NCBI RefSeq assembly: GCF_019583405.1
Contig: NZ_SZUU01000007.1
Location: 186,001-250,000, forward strand
From: Bacteroides fragilis
GTDB lineage: Bacteria > Bacteroidota > Bacteroidia > Bacteroidales > Bacteroidaceae
Length of the DNA: 64,000 nt
Reading direction: 5' to 3'
Notes under the pieces: model-generated
Database searches by the model: none
What the model saw: only the letters and a program-made list of their open reading frames with translations
Told to the model about the DNA's origin: nothing
Made by a program: the position numbers and the translations under genes
In this document: one piece after another, positions 1 to 7,216 of the stretch
Position numbering within the stretch: position 1 is the first letter of the stretch
Layout of the letters: each line of letters starts with the position of its first letter

Positions 1-1412
1 CCATGTTCCAGGACAAACAAGGTGGTGTATTCCGTTGGGTAGGCGAAGCGTACGGAAAAAAATTGGGATTCCTTGCCATCTGGGTACAATGGATTGAAAG
101 TACGATCTGGTATCCGACTGTATTGACATTCGGTGCTGTATCTATCGCTTTCATCGGAATGAATGATGCACACGACATGACACTGGCCAGCAACAAATAC
201 TATACACTGGCCGTTGTGCTTATCATCTATTGGCTGGCCACCTTCATCTCACTGAAAGGTATGGGATGGGTAGGTAAAGTAGCTAAAATAGGTGGTATGG
301 TGGGAACCATTATCCCCGCTGCCCTGCTGATTATCCTGGGTATTGTTTACCTGGCATCCGGAGGGCATTCCAACCTTGACTTCCATAGCAGTTTCTTCCC
401 CGACCTTACGAATTTCGATAACGTGGTATTAGCGGCAAGTATCTTCCTCTTTTATGCCGGTATGGAAATGGGCGGTATCCACGTAAAGGATATGCAAAAC
501 CCTTCAAAAAACTATCCAAAAGCTGTATTTATCGGTGCACTTATTACCGTAATCATCTTCGTATTGGGTACATTCTCACTGGGTATCATTATCCCGGCCA
601 AAGATATCAGCCTGACACAGAGTTTACTTGTTGGCTTCGACAACTATTTTAGATATATCCATGCATCCTGGTTATCACCGATCATCGCCATTGCCCTTGC
701 ATTCGGTGTGTTGGCAGGTGTATTGACATGGGTTGCCGGTCCGTCAAAAGGTATCTTTGCCGTAGGTAAGGCCGGTTATATGCCTCCGTTCTTCCAGAAG
801 ACCAATAAACTGGGTGTACAGAAAAATATCCTGTTCGTTCAGGGTGGTGCTGTTACCGTATTGAGCCTTCTGTTTGTGGTTATGCCTTCCGTACAGAGCT
901 TCTATCAGATCTTGTCACAGCTGACAGTTATTCTTTATCTGGTGATGTACTTACTTATGTTCTCCGGTGCCATTTACCTGCGCTATAACATGAAGAAAGC
1001 TAACCGTCCGTTCCGTATCGGTAAAAAAGGTAACGGCTTGATGTGGATTGTCGGCGGCCTTGGTTTCCTCGGTTCATTGCTGGCGTTCATCCTCAGCTTT
1101 ATCCCACCCAGCCAGATTTCTACAGGTAGCAACACTGTATGGTTCTCTGTATTGATTATCGGCGCTTTGATCGTTGTGATTGCTCCGTTTATCATTTATG
1201 CAGCCAAAAAGCCATCATGGGCTGACCCGAACAGTACTTTCGAACCGTTCCACTGGGAAACACAAGCTAAACCGCAAGTTGCTCCGGCAACAGCAACTAC
1301 CGCCGGTCCGGCAACAAGCAGCACTACCACTGCCGGCAGTACAACTTCTGCCCCATCGGCAGGTTCCGGCTCTGTTTCATCTGATAAGGACACGCCACAG
1401 AAACAAAGTTAA
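1..1412 (+). CDS. gadC: Glutamate:GABA antiporter, 5' end outside window
   Basis: An inner-membrane amino-acid antiporter of the APC superfamily that would exchange external glutamate for internal GABA in decarboxylase-based acid resistance. The visible 469 residues begin inside the protein: the Met at base 3 is probably internal, because roughly the first two membrane helices of the family are missing. The stretch WIESTIWYPTVLTFGA is strongly GadC-like, and about nine further hydrophobic helices follow. The last 55 residues are a Ser/Thr/Ala/Pro-rich cytoplasmic tail, where E. coli GadC carries its C-plug; this tail is lower in complexity. The decarboxylase gene would be expected upstream, outside the window. 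The family call is firm; the exact substrate is inferred. Confidence 0.85.
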   Translation, partial: MFQDKQGGVFRWVGEAYGKKLGFLAIWVQWIESTIWYPTVLTFGAVSIAFIGMNDAHDMTLASNKYYTLAVVLIIYWLATFISLKGMGWVGKVAKIGGMVGTIIPAALLIILGIVYLASGGHSNLDFHSSFFPDLTNFDNVVLAASIFLFYAGMEMGGIHVKDMQNPSKNYPKAVFIGALITVIIFVLGTFSLGIIIPAKDISLTQSLLVGFDNYFRYIHASWLSPIIAIALAFGVLAGVLTWVAGPSKGIFAVGKAGYMPPFFQKTNKLGVQKNILFVQGGAVTVLSLLFVVMPSVQSFYQILSQLTVILYLVMYLLMFSGAIYLRYNMKKANRPFRIGKKGNGLMWIVGGLGFLGSLLAFILSFIPPSQISTGSNTVWFSVLIIGALIVVIAPFIIYAAKKPSWADPNSTFEPFHWETQAKPQVAPATATTAGPATSSTTTAGSTTSAPSAGSGSVSSDKDTPQKQS

Positions 1413-1436
1413 AAGAGACTATCTACCTGAATGAAA

Positions 1437-1490
1437 GAGGTTGTATCCGAAAGTTTATTCTATATTCTACCGGATACAACCTCTTATTTT
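1437..1490. terminator. Bidirectional hairpin between gadC and the kinase gene
   Basis: A perfect 13-bp inverted repeat (gaggttgtatccg at 1437-1449, cggatacaacctc at 1471-1483) with a 21-nt loop is followed by a T-rich run. It lies between two convergent genes and should end transcription from gadC and, less surely, from the kinase gene on the other strand. Confidence 0.75.
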
Positions 1491-1502
1491 TCATAAATCT
1501 GC

Positions 1503-2723
1503 TCAGGATTTCAAAGGAAGGGTAAACCAGAAGGTAGATCCTTTTGTCACTTCCGATTCGACTCCCATTTCTCCCCCCAGATTCTGTACGATAGCTTGTG
1601 AAAGAGTCAGTCCCAGCCCTATTCCGGGTACTTCATGGTCCAACTTGGTAAATCGGTCGAATATTTTATCTTGTTCCTCGGCCGGAATGCCAATACCTGT
1701 ATCAGAAACATAAAAGTAGATTTCATTCTCTGCCCTGAATTGGCAACCGAAACGAATCTCACCGCACCGGATGAATTTCATCGCGTTATACACCAAGTTT
1801 GTCAGCACCTGCACGATACGGTTCCGCTCAGAATAGATCATCAACTCCTCTATCCCGACTTCGCAAATCAACCGCACTTCGGGATTATCTTTCAAACGGA
1901 TATCAAAAACACCGTGCAAACCACGTAGCAGGTCGTTTACGTCAAATTCGGAGTACTCAAAGTCCAGTGTTCCCGATTCCATCTTCGAGAGATCGAGTAT
2001 GTTGGTCACAATCTGCAACAGCCGGTCATTGTTCTCCGCCACAATGTCCAGATACATCTTCTTCTCCGCCTCGTCCGTCGTCGAGGCCAGAAGACCGGAG
2101 AAACCGACAATCGCATTCAACGGTGTACGGATTTCATGGCTCATATTAGCTATAAAGGCGGTTTTAAGTTTCTCGGCAGAGATAGCATTTTCTTTTTCAA
2201 TGCTCAGCAGGCGCTGGGTATTCTTGAGATCGGTGATATCATAAATGGTAAGCATCAGTTGCTCCCGGCCTTCCGTGTTGAGATAGATACCGGAGACGGA
2301 GACGTCACAGGGAATAATCTGTTGGTGATCAGGGCTGAACAACCTCATCGAAGCCTCCAACTTGTGGAAGTCCTTTTTATCGCTAAATGCCTTCTCAATA
2401 GTATTACGAACCGCGCATAGCTTACAATTCTCGTGTAGCCCGCATCCTTCGCCCCGAACAGCATTTTTGCACTTCAGCAAATCGCCAACCTTGCCAGAAA
2501 CATCGTTTGCCGGAATCCCGTTTAAATCGTAATAGTTTGTTCTCTGTACCGTGAAGTCACGGTCTATCAACATGAAGCAAGCCCCCATACTACGCAAAAT
2601 GCGCTCTGACTCTCCTCTTTTAATCAGCCACTCGCTGTTCTGCTGATCGGTCTTCTTCCGGAAATGCACATATCCGGCACTAATAAAGAAAAGAAGGATA
2701 GCAATAATAATGTAAGTTGTCAT
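1503..2723 (-). CDS. PAS-domain sensor histidine kinase, orphan
   Basis: A membrane-anchored kinase of 406 residues. One N-terminal membrane helix (about 5-19) is followed by a PAS domain (about 40-170), a HisKA dimerisation domain with the phospho-acceptor His196 in NMSHEIRTPLNA, and a HATPase domain with N box NLVYNAMKFI, G1 box DTGIGIP and G2 box GIGLGLTLS ending at the C terminus. The PAS domain carries four cysteines (85, 94, 100, 103), a spacing seen in some Bacteroidetes sensor kinases that could hold a metal or redox centre. There is no receiver domain, and no response-regulator gene lies next to it, so its partner is elsewhere. The long upstream gap contains a minus-strand TATCTTTA-like -7 box near 2815 and a cccgc/gcggg hairpin in the leader. 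Confidence 0.9.
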   Translation of the reverse strand: MTTYIIIAILLFFISAGYVHFRKKTDQQNSEWLIKRGESERILRSMGACFMLIDRDFTVQRTNYYDLNGIPANDVSGKVGDLLKCKNAVRGEGCGLHENCKLCAVRNTIEKAFSDKKDFHKLEASMRLFSPDHQQIIPCDVSVSGIYLNTEGREQLMLTIYDITDLKNTQRLLSIEKENAISAEKLKTAFIANMSHEIRTPLNAIVGFSGLLASTTDEAEKKMYLDIVAENNDRLLQIVTNILDLSKMESGTLDFEYSEFDVNDLLRGLHGVFDIRLKDNPEVRLICEVGIEELMIYSERNRIVQVLTNLVYNAMKFIRCGEIRFGCQFRAENEIYFYVSDTGIGIPAEEQDKIFDRFTKLDHEVPGIGLGLTLSQAIVQNLGGEMGVESEVTKGSTFWFTLPLKS

Positions 2724-3526
2724 ACACTTCTAACTGTAAATCGGACTTATATCGTTTGTTTTGTTTCGGAATGCGGATAACGGCTTAAACCGTCCCGCCA
2801 TTCTGCGGGTAAAGATAAGGAAAATAGTGTAATACATATCGCAACAACAAACGTTTATTTCGTAAGCCGGACTCCTTTTTTCCAGAGCCTCCTCCGGGAG
2901 GAGTCAATGTGTCACTCTGACAATTTGTATTTTGAACCCCTCTTCCACCCCGCTGCATCCAAGCACAAGAGAGATCCCTGCAAAAGAAACGATTACAGAG
3001 GGTTCAGCCTTTTTCAGACAGAAAGCAATCTCTCCCCTTTTTAGAGCGAAACGATGCGGCAGAACCGAAAGTTGCGTCCTTACAGAAACGATTTCGAACG
3101 ATCAGCAGCTTTCGGTCACTTTCCATCTAAGCGGAATACGGAAGCTATTAAGTTGAAAACAGACCATCAAACGAGACATTTCCAAAGAAAACATGCTTCA
3201 TTTGGAAAGAACAAAACTTTTGTTCACAAAGAATTAAGGTTTTGTGTGAGGAAAACAAAGGTTTTGTATCGGGGAAAGGCACTCTTTCCGGTAGCTTATT
3301 TGCATATTCATACCTTATAAAAAGTGTATTCAGCCGTTTATTACACATTTTTATTCACTTCCATTTTCTATAAAGAATACTTCTTTCGTATTTGCATGTT
3401 AGCAGAAACCGTAAATACGTAGCATTTTAACCATAAAATCTCTTTTGAGCTATCATCATGCGCCGAAACGGAATGGCTTCTTAAGAGCAGTTTTAACAAA
3501 AAGATTAGATTTTCTTTGCCAAACTA
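2724..3526. other. Gene-poor intergenic stretch
   Basis: About 800 bases with no convincing gene. Short plus-strand frames at 2932-3156 and 3054-3320 overlap each other, lack a recognisable start context and give compositionally odd peptides. A run of loosely repeated aaggttttgt-like words lies at about 3210-3270. Part of it is the upstream region of the kinase gene. Confidence 0.5.
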
Positions 3527-3556
3527 TTGCAGTATTAAAAATAATACCTATCTTTG
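3527..3556 (+). promoter_or_regulatory. Promoter of the tRNA-Phe/tRNA-Pro unit
   Basis: TATCTTTG at 3549-3556 is an exact match to the Bacteroides -7 element TAnnTTTG. A TTG at 3527-3529 sits 19 bases upstream as the -33 element. The tRNA begins 16 bases downstream. Confidence 0.75.
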
Positions 3557-3572
3557 CACCCGCAATCACAAA

Positions 3573-3645
3573 GGTGCCATAGCTCAGTTGGTAGAGCAAA
3601 GGACTGAAAATCCTTGTGTCCCCGGTTCGATTCCTGGTGGCACCA
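3573..3645 (+). tRNA. tRNA-Phe (GAA)
   Basis: A 73-nt cloverleaf with acceptor arms GGTGCCA and TGGCACC and discriminator A. The anticodon stem AAGGA/TCCTT encloses the loop CTGAAAA, giving anticodon GAA. The T arm contains GGTTCGATTCC. The 3' CCA is not encoded. Confidence 0.95.
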
Positions 3646-3657
3646 CTTTGTAAGCAG

Positions 3658-3730
3658 CGGAATGTAGCGCAGTTGGTAGCGCACTACGTTCGGGACGTAG
3701 GGGTCGGGCGTTCGAGTCGCCTCATTCCGA
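3658..3730 (+). tRNA. tRNA-Pro (CGG)
   Basis: A 73-nt cloverleaf with acceptor arms CGGAATG and CATTCCG, starting with C as is usual for proline tRNAs. The anticodon stem CTACG/CGTAG encloses the loop TTCGGGA, giving anticodon CGG. It lies 12 bases after tRNA-Phe and is probably co-transcribed with it. Confidence 0.95.
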
Positions 3731-3734
3731 CAAG

Positions 3735-3767
3735 GCGACAAACGAACAAAATCGGTTGTCGCTTTTT
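3735..3767 (+). terminator. Terminator of the tRNA unit
   Basis: The stem gcgacaa (3735-3741) / ttgtcgc (3756-3762) is followed directly by a run of T, 4 bases after tRNA-Pro. Confidence 0.75.
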
Positions 3768-4019
3768 CTTTTTCACCTTCACAAACCGCTGTAAACCTGC
3801 GAAAAATCCTCAAAACTTCATTTCCTGTTTCTGTTCGATAATGACCACTTTCCTTGTCGAAGAAAAGAGTTCACCACAGATTACTCAGTTTACACAGAGA
3901 AGAGATTCATTGGATTAATAATCTAAATATTACAAAAAAACGGGAACTACCAGCCGGCCTATCTTGGTGTGTAGCAAAATTAAAGGATGGTAGCTCCCAG
4001 ACTCTTTACCTTATTTCTA

Positions 4020-4199
4020 TCATGCCAACTCCTTTTTCTCTTTGAGCGCACGCTGTAATAAATCTACCAGTAACTCCGATTCTTCACGATTGAATGCCAC
4101 AATTTCGCTTCCATCGATTCTAATTACAAACAGATCAGAGACACCCGACCTCTGATAAGTTTCGATTTTATCGACCGTTAACTCTTTAGCTGAAAGCAT
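4020..4199 (-). CDS. Small hypothetical protein, 59 residues
   Basis: This frame begins with MLSAKELTVDKIETYQ and encodes an acidic, probably soluble alpha/beta peptide with no signal sequence. I do not recognise a family. Its ATG at 4199 lies inside the last codons of the preceding 71-residue gene (14-base overlap, sequence ATGCTTTCAGCTAA), which suggests translational coupling and supports both being real. It is the last gene of the micro-operon transcribed leftward from about 4630. Confidence 0.55.
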   Translation of the reverse strand: MLSAKELTVDKIETYQRSGVSDLFVIRIDGSEIVAFNREESELLVDLLQRALKEKKELA

Positions 4200-4401
4200 A
4201 ATTGACCTCCCTTCTGTCTTTCTGCATGGGAATAGTTAAATACTGACCTCGAACGAGGCGAATGGAAGGAGTACCGCCATTGGGACGGTGGGTAAGACAT
4301 GGATCACTTTCCTGAAGCGTGGTGGAAAGTTCATTGAAGAAGCTTTGAAGCTTCGACATCGGCATTTGCCCGGATTGGAATTTCTTTTTCATACGAATCA
4401 T
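4186..4401 (-). CDS. Small basic hypothetical protein in a leader-controlled operon
   Basis: Encodes about 71 residues from the ATG at 4401 (MIRMKKKFQSG), or 68 from the second Met at 4392. It is basic, without a membrane segment, and I do not recognise it. The start at 4401 lies within one arm of a perfect 17-bp inverted repeat (4393-4409 with 4446-4462), so initiation could be blocked when that stem forms. The words around its start (gtcaaacaATGATT) are identical to those around the first leader ORF at 4618. The end overlaps the 59-residue gene. The product is unknown; the layout suggests regulated expression. Confidence 0.5.
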   Translation of the reverse strand: MIRMKKKFQSGQMPMSKLQSFFNELSTTLQESDPCLTHRPNGGTPSIRLVRGQYLTIPMQKDRREVNYAFS

Positions 4402-4419
4402 TGTTTGACTTTTAGGCAT

Positions 4420-4500
4420 AAAAAACGGTTGCCTTTTCCCGTGTCGTCAAACAATGATTCGTAATCCCGAAGGCTTAAGAATTGGGAAAGAGGGCAACCG
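4420..4500 (-). terminator. Terminator-like stem in the operon leader
   Basis: On the minus strand cggttgccctctttccc (4500-4484) pairs with gggaaaaggcaaccg (4440-4426) and is followed by six U (4425-4420). The stem lies between the 20-residue leader ORF and the next gene, which fits an attenuator. Its loop contains repeat copy 2, whose pairing with copy 1 would be an alternative fold. Confidence 0.6.
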
Positions 4501-4509
4501 CCATTTCAT
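4447..4509 (-). CDS. Possible 20-residue leader peptide
   Basis: A short frame, MKWRLPSFPILKPSGLRIIV then stop. Its first third covers the upstream arm of a terminator-like stem (4484-4500), and its last codons cover the arm 4446-4462 that can pair with the start of the next gene. A ribosome moving on it would therefore decide which stem forms. It is too short to judge from codon use; the support is positional. Confidence 0.4.
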   Translation of the reverse strand: MKWRLPSFPILKPSGLRIIV

Positions 4510-4528
4510 ATTTAACACTCCCGTGACA

Positions 4529-4618
4529 TCACGGAAATGATAGGGTATGGACATAAAAAAAGCCCATCCGATTTCGTTGAGCAATTAACCGAAGCTCTGC
4601 GGGATTAATTATAATCAT
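4529..4618 (-). CDS. Possible 29-residue leader ORF
   Basis: A frame beginning MIIINPAELRLIAQRN, with its ATG only a few bases from the start of transcription predicted from the promoter at 4632-4664. The start context gtcaaacaATGATT repeats that of the downstream gene at 4401. A run of seven T lies within it. No homologue is known to me; the repeated start context is the main support. Confidence 0.35.
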   Translation of the reverse strand: MIIINPAELRLIAQRNRMGFFYVHTLSFP

Positions 4619-4631
4619 TGTTTGACTTCTG

Positions 4632-4664
4632 CAAAGATGGCAAATAAACTTGAATTTACAAAAA
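4632..4664 (-). promoter_or_regulatory. Promoter of the leader-ORF operon
   Basis: On the minus strand a TTTTTG -33 box (4659-4664) is followed 19 bases later by CATCTTTG (4632-4639), a one-base variant of TAnnTTTG. The predicted start falls at repeat copy 3, almost on the ATG of the first leader ORF. Confidence 0.55.
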
Positions 4665-4954
4665 GAAATAAGCTTTTATTAACTTAGACTCCCTTCGTTG
4701 CATTATCCAATAGAATGTTATTACCTTTTGGATAAGTTTTATTCCGAAAACGCAGACCCGAAAACATACCTTTTCAGCATTTAGGCAACTGAATTGCTTC
4801 TCCCTTGTTCAAAGATAGATATTTTGACCTGTGTCCTCTGAGTTTCTGAATTTGCATTTCTTGTTCCGGTTCAGCTAAGTTTCAGAATTACACGTCAAAG
4901 ATAAGCACAATCAAAGTTACAGTATATTTTAGACAGAAAAGAGTAGCAAGTACA
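4665..4954. other. Intergenic stretch
   Basis: About 290 A+T-rich bases between the leader-ORF promoter and the terminator of the DUF5053 gene. I see no gene or RNA here. Confidence 0.4.
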
Positions 4955-4955
4955 T

Positions 4956-4988
4956 AAAAAAAGCCCCCACTCAGCGTGAAGGCTTTTT
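4956..4988 (-). terminator. Terminator of the DUF5053 gene
   Basis: aaaaagcc / ggcttttt arms around a 16-base loop, 18 bases past the stop codon. The stem is short (three G-C pairs) but flanked by A and T runs on both strands. Confidence 0.5.
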
Positions 4989-5006
4989 CATTTTAAAGAC
5001 ACGTTT

Positions 5007-5441
5007 TTAAAAGCGATGCTTCCTCAAAAGGAGAGCACTTTTCTTTATTCGTTCACTCAAATCAAGCAAACTATTTGATAATAACTCAATTTCTTCGTCA
5101 GTAAAGGATGCAGCCTTGTTGTTGACGTGGTATCCGTTCATACGTTGGCTAAACCAAGAACGTGACTTCTGGAAGTATTCTTCCGCTATATATGACCAAG
5201 TAACAGCCGGAACTATATCGTTCAACGCTTGCTTGAAATCATATTCATCAATTAACGCTTGTGACTGGTCAATTGTTTCCTGAGCCTTGTGCTGGAGGGA
5301 TTCAGCATACTCCCGCATTTCCTCTTCCGTTTTTCCCGACAGCGTTTGGGCTATCTTACTCCGGAACTGCTCCCGTTGCTCATCAGTATCCAACTGGAGA
5401 AACTCGCTCAATAAATTATCAATCTCTCTATTTGTTTCCAT
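5007..5441 (-). CDS. DUF5053-family protein
   Basis: A 144-residue, charged, mainly helical soluble protein. The N-terminal third (METNREIDNLLSEFLQLDTD) is acidic and coiled-coil-like. The C-terminal part contains PAVTWSYIAEEYFQKSRSWFSQRMNG followed by a short acidic helix, the pattern I associate with DUF5053, a family common in Bacteroides prophages and integrated elements. Its biochemical role is unknown; the YIAEEYFQKSRSW region resembles a helix-turn-helix-like recognition segment, which is inference. No phage structural genes are nearby, so it may be a remnant of an element near the tRNA genes. Confidence 0.7.
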   Translation of the reverse strand: METNREIDNLLSEFLQLDTDEQREQFRSKIAQTLSGKTEEEMREYAESLQHKAQETIDQSQALIDEYDFKQALNDIVPAVTWSYIAEEYFQKSRSWFSQRMNGYHVNNKAASFTDEEIELLSNSLLDLSERIKKSALLLRKHRF

Positions 5442-5472
5442 AACAATCAGTATAATTTAGTTTTTTAAAGCA

Positions 5473-5493
5473 CCCCCTCAATACATGAGGGGG
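5473..5493 (-). terminator. Hairpin after the 66-residue gene
   Basis: A perfect 8-bp stem, ccccctca / tgaggggg, with a 5-base loop lies 6 bases past the stop of the small gene. On the minus strand it is followed by gtgctttaaaaaac rather than a clean U run, so termination is plausible but not certain. Confidence 0.45.
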
Positions 5494-5499
5494 TTAATG

Positions 5500-5700
5500 T
5501 TAACCTTTCAGTTTTTTGAGGAGAACTATCAACTTATCCAGTTGAATATCGATCAACCTCTCCAACTCTCTTCGTGGATATCCTTGCTTCAGCAATTCCT
5601 CCTCATTCAGAGCATAAAACAGCAAGCATCGCTTTACATATTCTATGTGAGCCTTTAGCTCTTCCTGATTGTCAAACATCGCTTTAAAAACGTAATGCAA
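5500..5700 (-). CDS. Small helical hypothetical protein
   Basis: 66 residues at most, or 59 from the second Met (MFDNQEELKAHIEY). Predicted all-helical, amphipathic, ending in LIVLLKKLKG. I do not recognise it. It lies upstream of and in line with the DUF5053 gene (58 bases apart, separated by a hairpin). Size and setting are like small mobile-element proteins, but no partner such as a toxin can be named. Confidence 0.45.
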   Translation of the reverse strand: MHYVFKAMFDNQEELKAHIEYVKRCLLFYALNEEELLKQGYPRRELERLIDIQLDKLIVLLKKLKG

Positions 5701-5759
5701 ATATAATAAACTTTTGTTTATTAGCAGAGTCCTTACAGATAAATCTTCCTTAGAATTGG

Positions 5760-5945
5760 TTATTTAACACTTACATAGCCCGAAGCTAATAAATCAGCCA
5801 GAAAGCACTCAGGAGAATTAGCAAAAATGGCGTTCCCCGATTGGTCACGATATCGACCGACAAAGATCTTCCTTATTTCCACGCCCCCTTGGGAGGAGAA
5901 CACTCTTTGAAATTCTCCTCTGCGACAATAACCATTCACCGACAT
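5760..5945 (-). CDS. Doubtful small ORF upstream of argR
   Basis: About 61 residues from MSVNGYCRRGEFQ, with a longer frame reaching 5999. The C-terminal half (KIFVGRYRDQSGNAIFANSP) reads like a folded protein, and the frame is open throughout, but no family or start signal is clear. It could equally be a chance frame in the control region of argR. Confidence 0.3.
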   Translation of the reverse strand: MSVNGYCRRGEFQRVFSSQGGVEIRKIFVGRYRDQSGNAIFANSPECFLADLLASGYVSVK

Positions 5946-6056
5946 CCGCCTCCCCCGCCATTTCGGCAATCCTTCCCTCAAACTGGCTCTTCCATTCAAC
6001 TACTTTATGCACTAAACACAATGTTTATGTATAAAAAGAGTAAAAAAACAGCTTTT

Positions 6057-6091
6057 TATGCATACTATTTCCAAAATATTGCATACTTTTG
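6057..6091 (+). promoter_or_regulatory. argR promoter with candidate ARG boxes
   Basis: TACTTTTG at 6084-6091 matches TAnnTTTG exactly. The palindrome TATGCATA (6057-6064) and a second TGCATA (6080-6085) overlapping the -7 box are spaced about two helical turns apart. This is suitable for ArgR binding and autoregulation. ARG boxes are A+T-rich palindromes in other bacteria; assignment to this site is inference. Confidence 0.55.
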
Positions 6092-6117
6092 CGCCATTCT
6101 TAGAATAATTATACAAG

Positions 6118-6591
6118 ATGAAGAAGAAAGCAAACCGGTTAGACGCCATCAAAATGATTATCTCCAGTAAGGAAGTAGGTTCACAGGAAGAACTCTTGCA
6201 AGAATTAGGTCAGGAAGGATTCGAACTGACACAAGCTACTCTTTCACGTGACCTGAAACAACTGAAAGTGGCCAAAGCTGCCAGCATGAACGGAAAATAT
6301 GTATATGTATTGCCCAACGACATCATGTACAAACGTGTCGGCGACCAGAGTGCCAGTGAAATGTTGATGAACAATGGCTTCATTTCCCTTCAGTTTTCCG
6401 GAAATATCGCAGTAATCAAAACTCGCCCCGGCTATGCCAGCAGCATGGCTTACGACATCGACAACCGTGAATCTGACACCATTTTGGGAACAATTGCCGG
6501 AGACGATACCATTATGTTGGTGCTACGTGAAGGGGCAACACCCACTGCCGTACGACATTTCTTGTCTCTCATTATTCCGAATATCAACTAA
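6118..6591 (+). CDS. argR: Arginine repressor ArgR
   Basis: A 157-residue regulator of normal family length. The N-terminal winged helix (about 1-70) includes TQATLSRDLKQLKV, the recognition helix of the family. The C-terminal domain contains GTIAGDDTIMLVLRE, the arginine-binding and trimer-forming segment. It would bind operators as a hexamer when arginine is plentiful. It heads the arg gene cluster, with 33 bases to the GNAT gene, and its own promoter carries palindromes suited to self-repression. The start follows the promoter by 26 bases. Confidence 0.95.
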   Translation: MKKKANRLDAIKMIISSKEVGSQEELLQELGQEGFELTQATLSRDLKQLKVAKAASMNGKYVYVLPNDIMYKRVGDQSASEMLMNNGFISLQFSGNIAVIKTRPGYASSMAYDIDNRESDTILGTIAGDDTIMLVLREGATPTAVRHFLSLIIPNIN

Positions 6592-6624
6592 CTAACAACA
6601 ATTATACTCTACACTAAATCAACA

Positions 6625-7203
6625 ATGGACACTCAACAAATAGATGTTATGGTAGCCGACGCCTCGCATGAGGTTTACGTTGACACTATTTTGGAGACAA
6701 TCAGAAACGCAGCAAAAGTACGCGGAACCGGAATAGCAGAACGTACACACGAGTACGTAGCCACCAAGATGAAAGAAGGAAAAGCAATCATAGCTCTTTG
6801 CGGAGATGTATTTGCCGGATTTACCTACATTGAATCATGGGGAAACAAGCAATACGTTGCTACATCAGGATTGATCGTACACCCTGACTTCCGGGGATTA
6901 GGACTGGCCAAACGTATTAAACAAGCCTCTTTTCAATTGGCCCGTTTGAGATGGCCCAGAGCTAAAATATTCAGTCTGACCAGCGGCGCAGCCGTAATGA
7001 AAATGAATACGGAATTGGGATATGTACCGGTCACTTTTAACGAGCTGACCGATGATGAAGCCTTTTGGAAAGGATGCGAAGGGTGCATAAACCATGAAAT
7101 ACTGATGGCGAAGGACCGTAAATTCTGCATCTGCACCGCCATGCTATATGATCCGACAGATCCTCATAACATAAAAAAAGAACAAGAAAGAAATAACATT
7201 TAA
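6625..7203 (+). CDS. GNAT acyltransferase, likely N-acylglutamate synthase step
   Basis: A 192-residue GNAT with the acyl-CoA loop motif VHPDFRGLGLAKRI at about 88-101. The C-terminal part has several cysteines (CEGC, CIC). It lies between argR and argG in one unit (13 bases to argG). Bacteroides makes arginine through N-succinyl rather than N-acetyl intermediates and has no classic argA or argJ in this cluster, so this enzyme is the natural candidate for glutamate N-succinyltransferase. I recall that genetic work in B. thetaiotaomicron pointed to the equivalent gene, but I cannot verify that here. Family is certain, substrate inferred. Confidence 0.8.
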   Translation: MDTQQIDVMVADASHEVYVDTILETIRNAAKVRGTGIAERTHEYVATKMKEGKAIIALCGDVFAGFTYIESWGNKQYVATSGLIVHPDFRGLGLAKRIKQASFQLARLRWPRAKIFSLTSGAAVMKMNTELGYVPVTFNELTDDEAFWKGCEGCINHEILMAKDRKFCICTAMLYDPTDPHNIKKEQERNNI

Positions 7204-7216
7204 AATATACAGCACT

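Larger units (their letters stand above)
4393..4626. repeat. Three-copy inverted/direct repeat (gtcaaacaatgatt)
   Basis: Copy 1 at 4393-4409 (acgaatcattgtttgac) and copy 2 at 4446-4462 are a perfect 17-bp inverted pair. Copy 3 at 4613-4626 has the orientation of copy 1. Copies 2 and 3 share more: gtcaaacaatgatt, a 2- or 5-base gap, then taatcccg, in inverted orientation about 130 bases apart. The arrangement can be read as alternative RNA stems or as the ends of an invertible segment. Confidence 0.7.

Noticed and set aside
2932..3320. Overlapping plus-strand ORFs upstream of the kinase gene
   Set aside because: They overlap, lack start signals and show no protein-like composition.
3535..3813. 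Minus-strand ORF of 92 codons over the tRNA genes
   Set aside because: It is the antisense of tRNA-Phe and tRNA-Pro, a known source of false ORFs.
3860..3905. CRISPR-like direct repeat (cacagattactcagtttacacagag)
   Set aside because: Only short degenerate similarity within one place; no spaced array.
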